In this document: in pieces, positions 53,701 through 62,788 of the stretch | Layout of the letters: every line of letters begins with the position of its first letter | How positions within the stretch are numbered: the first letter of the stretch is position 1 | Assembly (NCBI GenBank): GCA_030447865.1 | Contig: JAUJOD010000002.1 | Coordinates: 520,473-584,472 of the forward strand | Source: Nocardioidaceae bacterium | Lineage (GTDB): Bacteria > Actinomycetota > Actinomycetes > Propionibacteriales > Nocardioidaceae | Direction of reading: 5' to 3' | DNA length: 64,000 nt | Notes under the pieces: generated by a model | Seen by the model: only the letters and a program-made list of their open reading frames with translations | The model's database searches: none | Told to the model about the DNA's origin: nothing | Program-made: the position numbers and the translations under genes

Positions 53701-54459
53701 GTGCCCGAGACATTCACGAAGCGACGGGATCGCGCTGCGCCCGGGTCGATTCCGGATCGTCTTCAGATGTTCGTCCGGGAGGTCCGCTTCTACCGTGAGA
53801 TAGCACCCTCTGCGGGGGTCCGCGTCCCGGCTTGCTTGCGCGCCGAGGACCAAGACGGCTCAACGCTGTTGGAGTTGGAGGATCTTTCGTCCTGGCAGCC
53901 GGGTGCTGATCCCGTCGCTGCTGCGGGGGCGTTGGCGGCACTTCACTCACGCTGGGAAGGCAAGGCGCTGCACGAGTGGCCATGGTTGGCAAGAACCGAC
54001 GTGTCGGACCTCGTGGAGCGCCTGTTCGGCGAGACGTGGGCTAAAACGCGAGACCGGTCGGATATGACTCCCCTGGTACGCACCTTGGGGGACGGACTCG
54101 TCGGGCAGGTAAGGGCAGTGGAGCGACGTGCAGAGGCGAGCGGAGCACCCACTCTTGTTCACGGCGATGCGTCCGAAAGGAACATGAGGACCTCGCCGAC
54201 CGGCGAGATCGCCCTGCTCGACTGGGAAGACGTGGGTGCTGGGTCAGGTGTTTGTGACCTGGCATGGTTTCTCGTCTCTTCCGTCGAGCCGAGTCACTGG
54301 GACCGCACAATCGCGGCCTACGGCAACGCCTCCAGGCTCAACGAAGCCCTCCCCGCCGTGGTGGTCCAGGGGTTGCTCTCGCTGGCTCACGAGGATGAAG
54401 GAAGCGCCGACGCTCGGGAGTGGATCGCCTGCCTTCAAGAAGCTTCTCGACGTATGTAA
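53701..54459 (+). CDS. Phosphotransferase (APH-like kinase), possibly 5' truncated
   Basis: A 252-residue kinase of the aminoglycoside phosphotransferase superfamily: catalytic loop LVHGDASERNMRTSP and metal site IALLDWEDVGAGSG. GTG 53701 has AAGGA upstream, but the product lacks the nucleotide-binding N-lobe strands usual before the EVRFYREIAP helix. The frame is open upstream through attR to 53446, so the 5' part may have been lost when the element integrated or before. The substrate is unknown; resistance should not be assumed. Confidence 0.75.
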   Translation: MPETFTKRRDRAAPGSIPDRLQMFVREVRFYREIAPSAGVRVPACLRAEDQDGSTLLELEDLSSWQPGADPVAAAGALAALHSRWEGKALHEWPWLARTDVSDLVERLFGETWAKTRDRSDMTPLVRTLGDGLVGQVRAVERRAEASGAPTLVHGDASERNMRTSPTGEIALLDWEDVGAGSGVCDLAWFLVSSVEPSHWDRTIAAYGNASRLNEALPAVVVQGLLSLAHEDEGSADAREWIACLQEASRRM

Positions 54460-54931
54460 CACGGGTCCAACCACCTGTTGGCGTACACCCTCCGAGCGTG
54501 CGCTCGATCTACGCAGCATGGGTTGGTCAACCGACTTGGGTGGCCGGTGCGAACACTCGCGTGGGGTGTCCCGCCCGCGAGGTCCTCAGAGGTCCTCGAC
54601 CTCCTCGTAGGTCAGGCCCGCACCGGTGCTAGTGACCTCGACGCCGGCTGGGAGACAACCACTGAATGGTGCCCCCGCGGTACGTCTGCCGACGCGTGAC
54701 GGCAGACGGCGACCCCAGCGCTGCTCCGGCGTACGTTTTCCGACGCGTGACCGTAGAGGGCGAACCCAGCGCTGCTCCGGCGTACGTTTGCCGACGCGTG
54801 ACGGCAAATGGCGAACCCAGCGCTTGAACCACACCTCCATTTCGAACAAATGAGGCAGTCGTGGGAGTCGTGCAACCGCGGCTTTACAAGGCCGGGGAGC
54901 GAATCATCATCCGTACGCCGCTGGTAGCAGG
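54460..54931. other. Non-coding region with tandem hairpins
   Basis: 472 bases between the kinase and the MocR-like gene. The three 51-base repeats at 54681 fill the middle. A minus-strand stretch at 54586-54650 ending TYEEVEDL then stop looks protein-like and may be the remnant of a lost gene. Nothing else is supported. Confidence 0.55.
54681..54825. repeat. Tandem hairpin repeat, family C, locus 2
   Basis: Units start at 54681, 54732 and 54783 (period 51). Unit 1 has a perfect stem GTCTGCCG-ACGCGTGA-CGGCAGAC; unit 3 has GTTTGCCG-ACGCGTGA-CGGCAAAT, changed on both arms; unit 2 is degraded. The linker ends CCCAGCGCTGCTCCGG. Confidence 0.85.
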
Positions 54932-56419
54932 TCAGCGAGCGTGCCTTCGGTAGTCGTCCCACGCGAAGGCGAGTCTTTCCATCCCGACATGCAAGCCAGT
55001 GGGGTCGCAAGCGAAGGACAATCGGATCCGGTTGTGATGTGCGTCCCGTGCCGAGCACAGCTGGCCTGGGAGAACGGCTACCCCGTCCCGGAGGGCGACA
55101 TGGGCGAACTCGCCGGCGTCGCCGGCCGGAATGCCGACCCAAAGACAGGCTCCTCCGTCCGGTCGCCTCACTTCGAAGTCGGGTAAGAGTTCTTCCAGAA
55201 GCCCTATGGCCTGGTTACAGCGGGCGGAAAGCTCCCGGTTGCGATGCTGCCCCAACTCAGGAAGCCGCTCCATCAGCCGCGTCGCCACGAACTGGGAAAG
55301 TAGCGACGTGCCGAGATCAACAACCGCCTTGGCCTCCCCCAGGCTGGCGATCAGGTGTTCCGGAGCCCTGATCCAGCCAATACGTAGACCGCTCCACACC
55401 AGCGGACTCAGTGAGCCGATGACGACCATCGACTCCGCCCCGCCGATAGCTGCGACCGGCGCGGGGAGCGGGTAGTCGTTGAGTGGCAAGTCGGCGGACG
55501 CGTACATCTCGACGACCACGGCAGACCTGACGCCGGCGAGAGCGGCTATCCGAGCACGACCGTCGGCATTGACCAGCGTGCCGGTCGGATTGTGATGCGT
55601 CGGCGCAACGACAATGAGACGCGGGGACTCTCGAGCCACGGTCTGAGTAAGCGCCTCAGTATCCAAGCCGTCGGCGTCGAGGGGTACCGTCCGCAGGTGG
55701 GCTCCAGCCTCCCGCAACACTGGGAGCTGCCCGGGGTAGAGGGGGTCTTCGACGACCACGACGTCACCGGGCTGAAGCAGCGCTGCAGCAACTAATGACA
55801 GGCCTTGCTGGGCTCCGGACGTGATCAAGATCTGTTGCGCAGAAGTAGGCAGGCCCCTCTTGGAGCACTCGGCCGCAACCGCCTGGCGAAGCGGCGGCCA
55901 TCCCAGAGGAAGGTACTTTGGTTCGTCGATGGCCGAGCTCCAGTCCGCTGCCGTCACCGACGACAGCACCTCGTGGAGAACGGGGGACGCAGATATGGCG
56001 ATGGCCGAGAGGTCCACGATGCTGGGCGGATATCCCAAGGCACTCTCGGGTGGAGCTAGCCGATGTTGCCACGGAAACAACGCCGTTACTCCAAGACCGG
56101 CGCGCCCCGCGGCTTCACGGGCGATCCAGTGGCCACTACCCGGTCTGCTGTCGAGCAGCCCTGCGCCGTGCAGGAGTTCATATCCCGAAACCACTGTGGC
56201 CCGACTGATCACCAGTGCCGAGGCCAGCGCGCGCTCGGACGGCAGTCGGGTTCCGGGAGCTAACTCTCCTAGCTCCACGAGCTGACGCAGGGCACGGGCG
56301 AGCCGTTCAGGCAACCTGCCCCGGTTCTCCGCCCACCCTCCTAGCAGACGCGCCAGCTGTTGAGCACTCAGCACAGAAGGGCGGCTTCGGTCCACTTCAC
56401 CCTCCTTTGGCCTGTGCAA
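54932..56419 (-). CDS. MocR-type regulator (GntR HTH plus aminotransferase domain) lacking the PLP lysine
   Basis: A 495-residue protein. Residues 30-100 are a GntR winged helix (LAPGTRLPSERALASALVIS, then RATVVSGYELL). The rest is a fold-type I aminotransferase domain with SGAQQGLSLVAAALLQPGD, VEDPLYPG and THHNPTGTLV. The PLP lysine normally found in a SLSK-x-x-W-x-GLR-x-GW context is Pro here (GSLSPLVWSGLRIGW, codon CCG). It therefore should not form the internal aldimine. Divergent from the secreted-protein/sortase pair, which it may control. Confidence 0.88.
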   Translation of the reverse strand: MHRPKEGEVDRSRPSVLSAQQLARLLGGWAENRGRLPERLARALRQLVELGELAPGTRLPSERALASALVISRATVVSGYELLHGAGLLDSRPGSGHWIAREAAGRAGLGVTALFPWQHRLAPPESALGYPPSIVDLSAIAISASPVLHEVLSSVTAADWSSAIDEPKYLPLGWPPLRQAVAAECSKRGLPTSAQQILITSGAQQGLSLVAAALLQPGDVVVVEDPLYPGQLPVLREAGAHLRTVPLDADGLDTEALTQTVARESPRLIVVAPTHHNPTGTLVNADGRARIAALAGVRSAVVVEMYASADLPLNDYPLPAPVAAIGGAESMVVIGSLSPLVWSGLRIGWIRAPEHLIASLGEAKAVVDLGTSLLSQFVATRLMERLPELGQHRNRELSARCNQAIGLLEELLPDFEVRRPDGGACLWVGIPAGDAGEFAHVALRDGVAVLPGQLCSARDAHHNRIRLSFACDPTGLHVGMERLAFAWDDYRRHAR

Positions 56420-56484
56420 TCACGTCCGTTCGGGCCAACGCTAGTTGCTATCTGAAGTCCAGTGTCGGCACCCAGGAGGTCCCC

Positions 56485-57987
56485 GTGGCACGAAAAGTAA
56501 ACGAACGCTCGATGGCTGCGGCCGCGATCGTGACGGTGTTGGCGTTGGGCGGGGCTACATCGGCCTCGGGCTCCGCTGATACAGCCCCCAGGCGAGCAGG
56601 ATCTGATCAGAGTGCACCGACCGGTATCACGCTCGCGAAGAGCCGGCAGACGATCACCAGCGCGCTGCGAGTCGATCTCACCCGCGACTTCGCGACACTG
56701 CCGCTGCACAAGGGAGAAGCCAACGGAGAGACGGTGTGGTTCGTCATCACCGACACGTCCGACGCGAACATGGCCAGCCAGCTCGGCATCAACCACTCAC
56801 CCAAGCTGGCCAATGCACCCCGCGACTGCCCGGCCTGCGTACAGGAGGTCCTGACTGACGACCCCGTGCTCGGCCAGGCATCGGTCCAGTTCCAGGGCGT
56901 CCCCGACTTCAGCCTCACGCGCACCCTGACTCCGGCTCCTAAGCCCACGACGTTCCCGCCGCTGTCGTTCACCGTCGGGGCGCAGGCCGGGGCGGGCTAC
57001 AGCCCCTATGTACGAGTCGACGGCACCGACATCGTCTTCAACGCGCCAATCGTCGCCATCGGAGACGGCCCCTTCGATGTCACCAGGCACACGAACACTC
57101 ATGACCGCCTGCTCGGGATCGACACCGAGAAGATGACCGCAGATCTTCTCTTCGTCCGCGGATTCTCCAACGGTAGGGCCATCGCATACCTGAGCTTCGA
57201 CTCCTCCGACGCCTTCACCGCCACGATCGAGCGCAGCACCTTCACACCGGCACTGGCCGACCTGCAGTTCCAGAACGGCGGGGATGGACCGGGCCGCGAC
57301 GACCGGGCTGACTCCGCGCGCGCGTCGATCTTCACGTTCGTCAACGCGCAGGTGGGGCTGGAAGATTCTCCGCCCGCCCGGGGTGCAACCCAAGGTCCCG
57401 GGCGGTCGCAGGGCTTGACCCACGCGCTCAGCCTTGCCATCGTCGGTCGAGACGCCGCGGTGGCGAATCCCAAGGTCCTGGATGCGTTGCGCCGCGGCGC
57501 CGACGTCAGCAACATCTTCAGCGACATGCCCAGCGCATTCGGTAACAGCGACCCACTCGAGTACAGCCCCGCTTGGGATCTTCAGGTCGGTGTCTTCAGC
57601 GACGCCGCCGTTGCCGCAGGCAAGAACGGGCTCCAGACCGACGCCGAGCAGGTGATTCAACTAGCCGCTGCCGGGGTCGTCACTGCACCGGGCGGACTAC
57701 CCCTGGGGTCTGCCAACATCATCATCAACTGCCCCGCCCTGGCGTTCCTCGACGGCCCAGCCGGTGCCCCCACATCGGGCACTGACGCGGGCGGCGGCGG
57801 TACGGCGGCGCAGGCCGCACCCAAGTCAGGAGCACCGAACGCCGCTGTCGCGGCCCCATCCCGCCAGCCGGGAGCCAGCACCTTGTCGGTGTTGGCAGGC
57901 TGGGGCGGGATCCTCGGCGTAGCGCTGGCCATCCTCGGGCTGACCCTGGTGCGCAGCGGCCGAACTGTCCCCGCTGGCAAGAGCTAG
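56485..57987 (+). CDS. Secreted, C-terminally anchored protein of unknown function
   Basis: A 500-residue protein with a signal peptide (AAAAIVTVLALGGATSAS), a large outer domain with Cys pairs (RDCPACVQE), a Gly/Ala/Pro-rich stretch (about 430-465) and a C-terminal membrane helix (ILGVALAILGLTLVRSG) ending in basic residues. No LPxTG-type signal is evident before the helix. GTG 56485 follows AGGAGG. Next to a class F sortase, two bases away. Confidence 0.75.
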   Translation: MARKVNERSMAAAAIVTVLALGGATSASGSADTAPRRAGSDQSAPTGITLAKSRQTITSALRVDLTRDFATLPLHKGEANGETVWFVITDTSDANMASQLGINHSPKLANAPRDCPACVQEVLTDDPVLGQASVQFQGVPDFSLTRTLTPAPKPTTFPPLSFTVGAQAGAGYSPYVRVDGTDIVFNAPIVAIGDGPFDVTRHTNTHDRLLGIDTEKMTADLLFVRGFSNGRAIAYLSFDSSDAFTATIERSTFTPALADLQFQNGGDGPGRDDRADSARASIFTFVNAQVGLEDSPPARGATQGPGRSQGLTHALSLAIVGRDAAVANPKVLDALRRGADVSNIFSDMPSAFGNSDPLEYSPAWDLQVGVFSDAAVAAGKNGLQTDAEQVIQLAAAGVVTAPGGLPLGSANIIINCPALAFLDGPAGAPTSGTDAGGGGTAAQAAPKSGAPNAAVAAPSRQPGASTLSVLAGWGGILGVALAILGLTLVRSGRTVPAGKS

Positions 57988-57989
57988 CG

Positions 57990-58823
57990 GTGGCTGCCGG
58001 TGGAGGGGCAGGTAGGCCCGCGCCCACAGCTCCTCCACCGGTCAATACTTCCGGCGGCACCGCCCGAGGGCTGCGAGTGTTGGCAGGCGCGGCGCTGCTT
58101 TTCGTCGCAATGGTTCTGCTGACCGGCGCTCTCGTGGTCCTGACCCAGGCGGCTGACCCGCTTCCGGGTCTCCCCTCACCTGCTCCCCCCGCCGCCGCAC
58201 CTGCTCCCCCCGCCGCGCCAACGTCCCGGCCGAGAGGCCCGACTCCCGGCGTCGAGACCGCGGACCCCGCAGTACTGCGACCGCGCGTTCCGGCTACCAA
58301 GGCCCGACGCGGGAATCCCGTGGCCGCCCCGCACGTACCGGGCCCCGCTGAAGCCCAGCGCGACCCACGACCGACGCGCATCCGAATCCCTACCCTGGGC
58401 ATCGACCGCCGACTCGTCCCTCTGCGTGTGCTCGAGGACGGCAGCCTGGAGGCTCCCGATCGTTACCGCGACGTTGGGTGGTGGAAGGGCGGGCCGCTGC
58501 CCGGCTCCCCGGGCAACGCGGTGGTCGTTGGACACGTGGACTCCAAGACCGGGCCGGCGGTGTTCTATGGCCTGGCCAGTCTGCAGCGTGGCGATCGGGT
58601 GGCGGTGACCCGGCGCAATCACTCCGCAGCACATTTCCGGGTGCGCAGTGTCGAGCGGTTCCCCGTCAAGGACTTTCCGGCTGACCGGGTCTACCGTCGT
58701 GGCGGGCGCTCCGGCCTGGTGCTTATCACCTGTGGCGGGAGGTACGACCACGCTGCGGGCCGCTACCTGGACAACGTGGTCGTCTTCGCCGAACCAAAGC
58801 TGCCAACTGGGCCGGACCGCTGA
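57990..58823 (+). CDS. Class F sortase
   Basis: A 277-residue membrane-anchored sortase. One membrane helix near 30-52 is followed by a Pro/Ala linker and the catalytic domain with His in VVVGHVDSKTGP, Cys in LVLITCGGRYD and Arg in GRYLDNVVVF. GTG 57990 is two bases after the previous stop. Class F enzymes join LPxTG-like signals or act as processing enzymes; no substrate motif is seen in the neighbour. Confidence 0.88.
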   Translation: MAAGGGAGRPAPTAPPPVNTSGGTARGLRVLAGAALLFVAMVLLTGALVVLTQAADPLPGLPSPAPPAAAPAPPAAPTSRPRGPTPGVETADPAVLRPRVPATKARRGNPVAAPHVPGPAEAQRDPRPTRIRIPTLGIDRRLVPLRVLEDGSLEAPDRYRDVGWWKGGPLPGSPGNAVVVGHVDSKTGPAVFYGLASLQRGDRVAVTRRNHSAAHFRVRSVERFPVKDFPADRVYRRGGRSGLVLITCGGRYDHAAGRYLDNVVVFAEPKLPTGPDR

Positions 58824-58873
58824 CCTGCCTAAGACGGTGCGGCCCGTCGAGTCCTCGGCGACGGTCAGGGTCG

Positions 58874-59578
58874 CTAGTCCCGGGAGACGGCGAGCATGGT
58901 CACGCGCTCGCCTCGCTCGTACTGCCTGGCCTTGGTGACTCCGGGATGCTCACGCCGGATCCTCGCCCAATCGGGCTGACTGGCGACATCGAACCCGTAG
59001 GTGTCGAGCATGTGCACCACTGCCGAGACGCTCGGAGTGCCGACGAGCGTCTTCCCCTCGTAGGAGAACCGGTCCTCGACGGCCATGGAGTCGATCTCTT
59101 TAGGGTTCTTGATCAGCCTCACCACCCGTGCGCCGCCGGCGAAGACGCGGGTGTCAATCACGACGTGCCGGGCACCGGTAGCCCGGATGCCAGCGAAGAG
59201 CTCGGGATAGCGCAGCGTGTGGTAGAGAAACCCCAGACACATCACGACGTCGAACGTGCCAAGCCCGGCCGTCAGCGTGTCGTGGGCGTCCCCATGGATG
59301 AAACGGAACCGCGACGGGTCGATGCCCTTGCTGGCGAAGGTCTGGTTGGCCAGCGCGACCAGGTGACCGCGCCCCTCAATGCCGGTGACGTGGGTGGCGC
59401 CGGCCTGCAGCGCCGCGAACGACCAGCGACCGTCATGGCTGGCGATGTCAAGGACGCGTGACCCGCTGAGAATCTTGCAATGCTCCTCGATGATCGCCAC
59501 GTGGCGGAGGTTCAGGCGGTCCTTGCCGGCGGCGGTGCTGCTGGTCTCCAAGAACTCCGGATGATCGTCGAAGAACAT
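58874..59578 (-). CDS. SAM-dependent methyltransferase
   Basis: A 234-residue class I methyltransferase: motif I VLDIASHDGRWSFAALQAG, then GIEGRGHLVALANQ and FDVVMCLGFLYHT. ATG 59578 lacks a ribosome site, but TAATAC lies 12-17 bases upstream, which would give a leaderless mRNA. Substrate unknown. Confidence 0.85.
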   Translation of the reverse strand: MFFDDHPEFLETSSTAAGKDRLNLRHVAIIEEHCKILSGSRVLDIASHDGRWSFAALQAGATHVTGIEGRGHLVALANQTFASKGIDPSRFRFIHGDAHDTLTAGLGTFDVVMCLGFLYHTLRYPELFAGIRATGARHVVIDTRVFAGGARVVRLIKNPKEIDSMAVEDRFSYEGKTLVGTPSVSAVVHMLDTYGFDVASQPDWARIRREHPGVTKARQYERGERVTMLAVSRD

Positions 59579-59730
59579 GCAGGGAGTATTACACTTCAGC
59601 GCCGAGCCGCAGTCGAAGTGAAGCGCAGCCACACGGCGCCTGACAAATCTGGTCGCTGAGACCCGCGCGGAGTCGGACGACCGACACGGCCAGAACAAAT
59701 CGTGACGGACAGGACGGGGACGTGACGCCG

Positions 59731-60111
59731 CTATCCCTTGGCGTGGCTTATAACGTGTAGCCGCTCAGCGATGCCTTGTACGTCGATGACGCCTTGCGCT
59801 GCCTCCATGACCAGGTCGAAGGCAGCTTCGTCTGTTACATCCGGCTCCGTGCCGTTCAGGTCGAGAAAGACGACGGCAGCAAGCCAGGCGATCCGCTTGT
59901 TGCCGTCGACAAGGGCGTGGTTGCGAACGAGGGAGTGCAGCAACGCGGCCGCCTTGAGCGAAAGCGTCGGGTAGGGGTGTTCGCCGAAGGCGCTCGACCG
60001 CGGGCGAGCTACCGCCGCGTCGAGCAGACCCACATCTCGCACCGGTCCGGCTCGCAGGTCCCGCACGAGCCCGAGCAAATCCTCAAGTTCAAGGTACTCA
60101 ACGGTGCTCAA
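59731..60111 (-). CDS. doc: Doc-type Fic-fold toxin
   Basis: A 126-residue Doc protein with the Fic-like motif NHALVDGNKRIAWLA. It starts at TTG 60111 because TTG overlaps the antitoxin's TGA as TTGA; the frame is open further. Doc proteins phosphorylate EF-Tu when free of their antitoxin. Confidence 0.88.
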   Translation of the reverse strand: MSTVEYLELEDLLGLVRDLRAGPVRDVGLLDAAVARPRSSAFGEHPYPTLSLKAAALLHSLVRNHALVDGNKRIAWLAAVVFLDLNGTEPDVTDEAAFDLVMEAAQGVIDVQGIAERLHVISHAKG

Positions 60112-60314
60112 ACTCTTCCGAGTCGCTCCAACACGTCGCCCCACCTGTCGATCATTCGGCTGGAGCTGGCGTTGACGCGAGCAGCGTGGCCGCTTCTTTC
60201 ATAGCGCTCAAGTACGGCACGGCGAACGATCTCCTGCCGCGAGGCGCCCTCCTCAGCTGCCAAAGCTGCCAGCGCGTGATCCAGTTCTTCGTCGGTGCGC
60301 AATGTCATCGCCAT
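60108..60314 (-). CDS. Antitoxin of the Doc pair, ribbon-helix-helix type
   Basis: About 68 residues: MAMTLRTDEELDHALAALAA and ASRQEIVRRAVLERYERSG form a CopG-like domain, followed by a short toxin-binding tail. ATG 60323, 60314 or 60308 could each start it; none has a clear ribosome site, and TACCAT upstream may allow a leaderless start. Confidence 0.82.
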   Translation of the reverse strand: MAMTLRTDEELDHALAALAAEEGASRQEIVRRAVLERYERSGHAARVNASSSRMIDRWGDVLERLGRV

Positions 60315-60355
60315 AGCTGGCATGGTACCGCTGTGATACCGGTCGGGCCAGGCGG

Positions 60356-60949
60356 TCACTTGGCTAGCAGCTCCTGCATGGTGGTGATCTCGCGCTCCTG
60401 GCCGGTGATGATGTCCTGCGCGAGGTTCTTGGCAGCCACGTTCTCGCCGTCATCGAGTTCGCTCCGGGCCATCTCAATGGCGCCTTCGTGATGCTCGATC
60501 ATCATGGTCAGGAACATCTGCTCGAACTCGGGGCCGGTTGCCTTCTGCAGGGCAGTCATGTCGTCCATGCTCGCCATCCCCGGCATGTCCGTGGCGCCGC
60601 CCATGTCGTGGCCCGCGTGGTCGCGGCTTGTGTCCGGGATCGGCTTTCCCCACTTCTCCAGCCAGGCGGCCATCTCCTCGATCTCCGGGGCCTGTGCGAT
60701 ACGGATCTCTTCGGCCAGCGCCTCCACCTCGGGGCTCAGGTCTTGGCCCACCGTCAGATCGACCATGGACAACGCCTGAGCGTGGTGCGGGATCATGTCG
60801 GTCGCGAACTGCACGTCGGCGGCGTTGAAGCCTTGTCCTCCGCCTGCGCCGTGAGCCGCGTGCTCATCGCTGCTCTCGCCGCCACCACAAGCCGTCAGCA
60901 GCGCGAGTACGGCGACAACTACGGTCAGCATGCCCAGCGTGCGTTTCAT
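60356..60949 (-). CDS. DUF305 lipoprotein
   Basis: A 197-residue lipoprotein (lipobox LTAC) with a duplicated DUF305 helical pattern: FATDMIPHHAQALSMVDL and FLTMMIEHHEGAIEMARSEL, plus a His/Met-rich middle (DHAGHDMGG, TDMPGMASMDDM). These residues suggest a metal (often copper) link. ATG 60949 follows AGGAGG. It is close to the antitoxin but a different unit. Confidence 0.88.
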   Translation of the reverse strand: MKRTLGMLTVVVAVLALLTACGGGESSDEHAAHGAGGGQGFNAADVQFATDMIPHHAQALSMVDLTVGQDLSPEVEALAEEIRIAQAPEIEEMAAWLEKWGKPIPDTSRDHAGHDMGGATDMPGMASMDDMTALQKATGPEFEQMFLTMMIEHHEGAIEMARSELDDGENVAAKNLAQDIITGQEREITTMQELLAK

Positions 60950-61096
60950 CGAGGTCCTCCTGGGAAGTCGTTGTCGTTGCGCTTGGTGGTTCGCTGATCT
61001 AACACTGGATCCCCCGGCTCAGTGATGGAGGCCGCTTCAGGGGCCGGGTGGTTGATCCGCCTAGCGGACAGAGAAGACGTGTGTCACGATCATGCG

Positions 61097-62182
61097 CTAG
61101 CGAACCGGAGCTGCCAGGGTGTGCAGCTCGAGGAGGTGCTCGAGCGAGGGGCTGTCACCACCACGCTCGTCGATCCGCGACATGCCGCACTCGGTCGCAA
61201 CCGCGAACGTCCGATCGGTACCGTCAAGCGCGGTGGAGGCCGCACCGATCAGCTCCTCTGTCCGCTCGCGGGAACCTTCGTAGTCGACGACGCCAAGCGC
61301 CAGATTCTCGACTTGCAGGCCACGGAGCGGCTCGTAGTAGGCCGGGCGGGTGCCCGTCTCACGGTCCGCAGGCATATGCACGAAGTCGATGCTGTCTGCG
61401 TGGCGGTTGGCCATGTCAACACAGAGCGACAAGTCCGCTGGCACCGTGAAGTGGCGATGCTTGTAGTCGCCGTAGCACAGGTGCAAGCCGACCTCGACGC
61501 CCGAGGCCGCAGCGATCGCCTCGTCTAGTGCGCCTGCGATGAAGTCCTCAGCGGCCAGCTCACCCGCCGCTGCCATCGCTCCCTTCAGTACGCCGACCTC
61601 GACGGCCACGTCCCACTGGATCCGAAGATCGGAGGCCGGGATGGCCCCGACTATGGCCTCGACCTCTCGGTACATCGCTGCGGCGTAAACGGGAAAGAAC
61701 CGCTCCTGGTCGCGCTCACTTACCCACGCCACGACAGAGGCGTAAGGGGTAGGCACGGACACTTGGAACTTCAGGTCCGAGGGCAGCGCGCCCTCGTCAC
61801 GGAGACGGCGGAACACGGCGTAAGACGCTTCAGCGGCATCGGCGTAACCGAGCAGACGGTCCGGGAGCTCCGTCACGTCGGGGTCCACCTCGATCGCTGG
61901 GAAGCTCGAGTACTCGGGATTGTCTGGGGCGACAGTGCTCTTGACCCCCGCAATCTCGATGCCGGGAACGCTGGTCAACTTGGCCACCTGCCAGCCGATC
62001 CATTGGTCCCGCTCGCCCGTCTCCCCGTCGGTGACCGCCCCCAGGTGCTCACCCAGGATCTCCCGCGCCACGCGCATCGCCGACTCAGCGTCAGGAGCCT
62101 TCAAACCACCTACCAGGTGTGCGCCAACGACCCGGTCCATCCGGTCCTCCCACGGTGTCTGGGGCATTGAGTGCCTAAGCAA
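61097..62182 (-). CDS. UroD/MetE-like barrel protein
   Basis: About 361 residues with the UroD/MetE TIM-barrel pattern: VVGAHLVGGLKAPD, LGAVTDGETGERDQWI and ATECGMSR. His and Cys in VGLHLCYGDYKHRH with Cys in ATECGM match the zinc ligands that activate the thiol in MetE. The N-terminal MetE half is absent. It probably acts in methyl or thiol transfer; substrate unknown. ATG 62167 or 62140 are alternative starts. Confidence 0.7.
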   Translation of the reverse strand: MLRHSMPQTPWEDRMDRVVGAHLVGGLKAPDAESAMRVAREILGEHLGAVTDGETGERDQWIGWQVAKLTSVPGIEIAGVKSTVAPDNPEYSSFPAIEVDPDVTELPDRLLGYADAAEASYAVFRRLRDEGALPSDLKFQVSVPTPYASVVAWVSERDQERFFPVYAAAMYREVEAIVGAIPASDLRIQWDVAVEVGVLKGAMAAAGELAAEDFIAGALDEAIAAASGVEVGLHLCYGDYKHRHFTVPADLSLCVDMANRHADSIDFVHMPADRETGTRPAYYEPLRGLQVENLALGVVDYEGSRERTEELIGAASTALDGTDRTFAVATECGMSRIDERGGDSPSLEHLLELHTLAAPVR

Positions 62183-62269
62183 GGCAGCCTAGTCCTCAGC
62201 GGAGGAGGTAAGCTATATCTCACCCCGTCGAGACCAGACGGACCTCCATGCCGCGCCGCGACGGGAAAC

Positions 62270-62788
62270 CTAACGCCGGTTTGGCGGCGGACCGACGCCC
62301 TCGTGTCGGCCAGGCCGCAGACGTGCGTGCTGTGCGCCGGCACCAGGCCCACGCCGGGCGGCGAGCCGGTCGGCCACCAGGCCGGTGACGACGCCGTACA
62401 CGGTCTTGTGCGCGATGTCGATGACGAGTTCCTTGCGCGGCCAGGTCCACGGTGGCGCACCGACGCCGGTGTAGTTCTCCAGCGTCTGGTCGTTGGCCAA
62501 CCGCACCGACGTGAAGAGTGCAGAGGCCCGCATCCCCCGGAGCCCACCCTCAGCCATCACGCTCCGCCACATGCCCAGCAGAGCAGCCTGGCCGAAGTGC
62601 ATACCGAGGTTCATCGCCGCTGACCGCTCGGCCCGGTTGTCGGGTACGCCGACCAACCGGCCCAGCGTGACGGCCGGGACGTAGGAGTTCGGCCGGCCCG
62701 TGAACCGCTGCTCAAGCTTTTCGGTCAAGGTCATGGCGGCGCCACCAACGGTTCCGGCGACCAGGCCCTCCCACCACAGGTTGCTCAC
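62270..62788 (-). CDS. Membrane-associated hypothetical protein
   Basis: A 172-residue product: LVAGTVGGAAMTLTEKLEQR and MNLGMHFGQAALLGMWRSV look like membrane segments; the C terminus is basic. GTG 62788 overlaps the previous stop as GTGA. Not recognised. Confidence 0.7.
   Translation of the reverse strand: MSNLWWEGLVAGTVGGAAMTLTEKLEQRFTGRPNSYVPAVTLGRLVGVPDNRAERSAAMNLGMHFGQAALLGMWRSVMAEGGLRGMRASALFTSVRLANDQTLENYTGVGAPPWTWPRKELVIDIAHKTVYGVVTGLVADRLAARRGPGAGAQHARLRPGRHEGVGPPPNRR

Noticed and set aside
54586-54849. A minus-strand open frame with a repeated 17-residue pattern
   Set aside because: The repetition comes from the 51-base hairpin units read in one frame; stem pairing is conserved, protein is not. 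Only its last 20 codons look protein-like.
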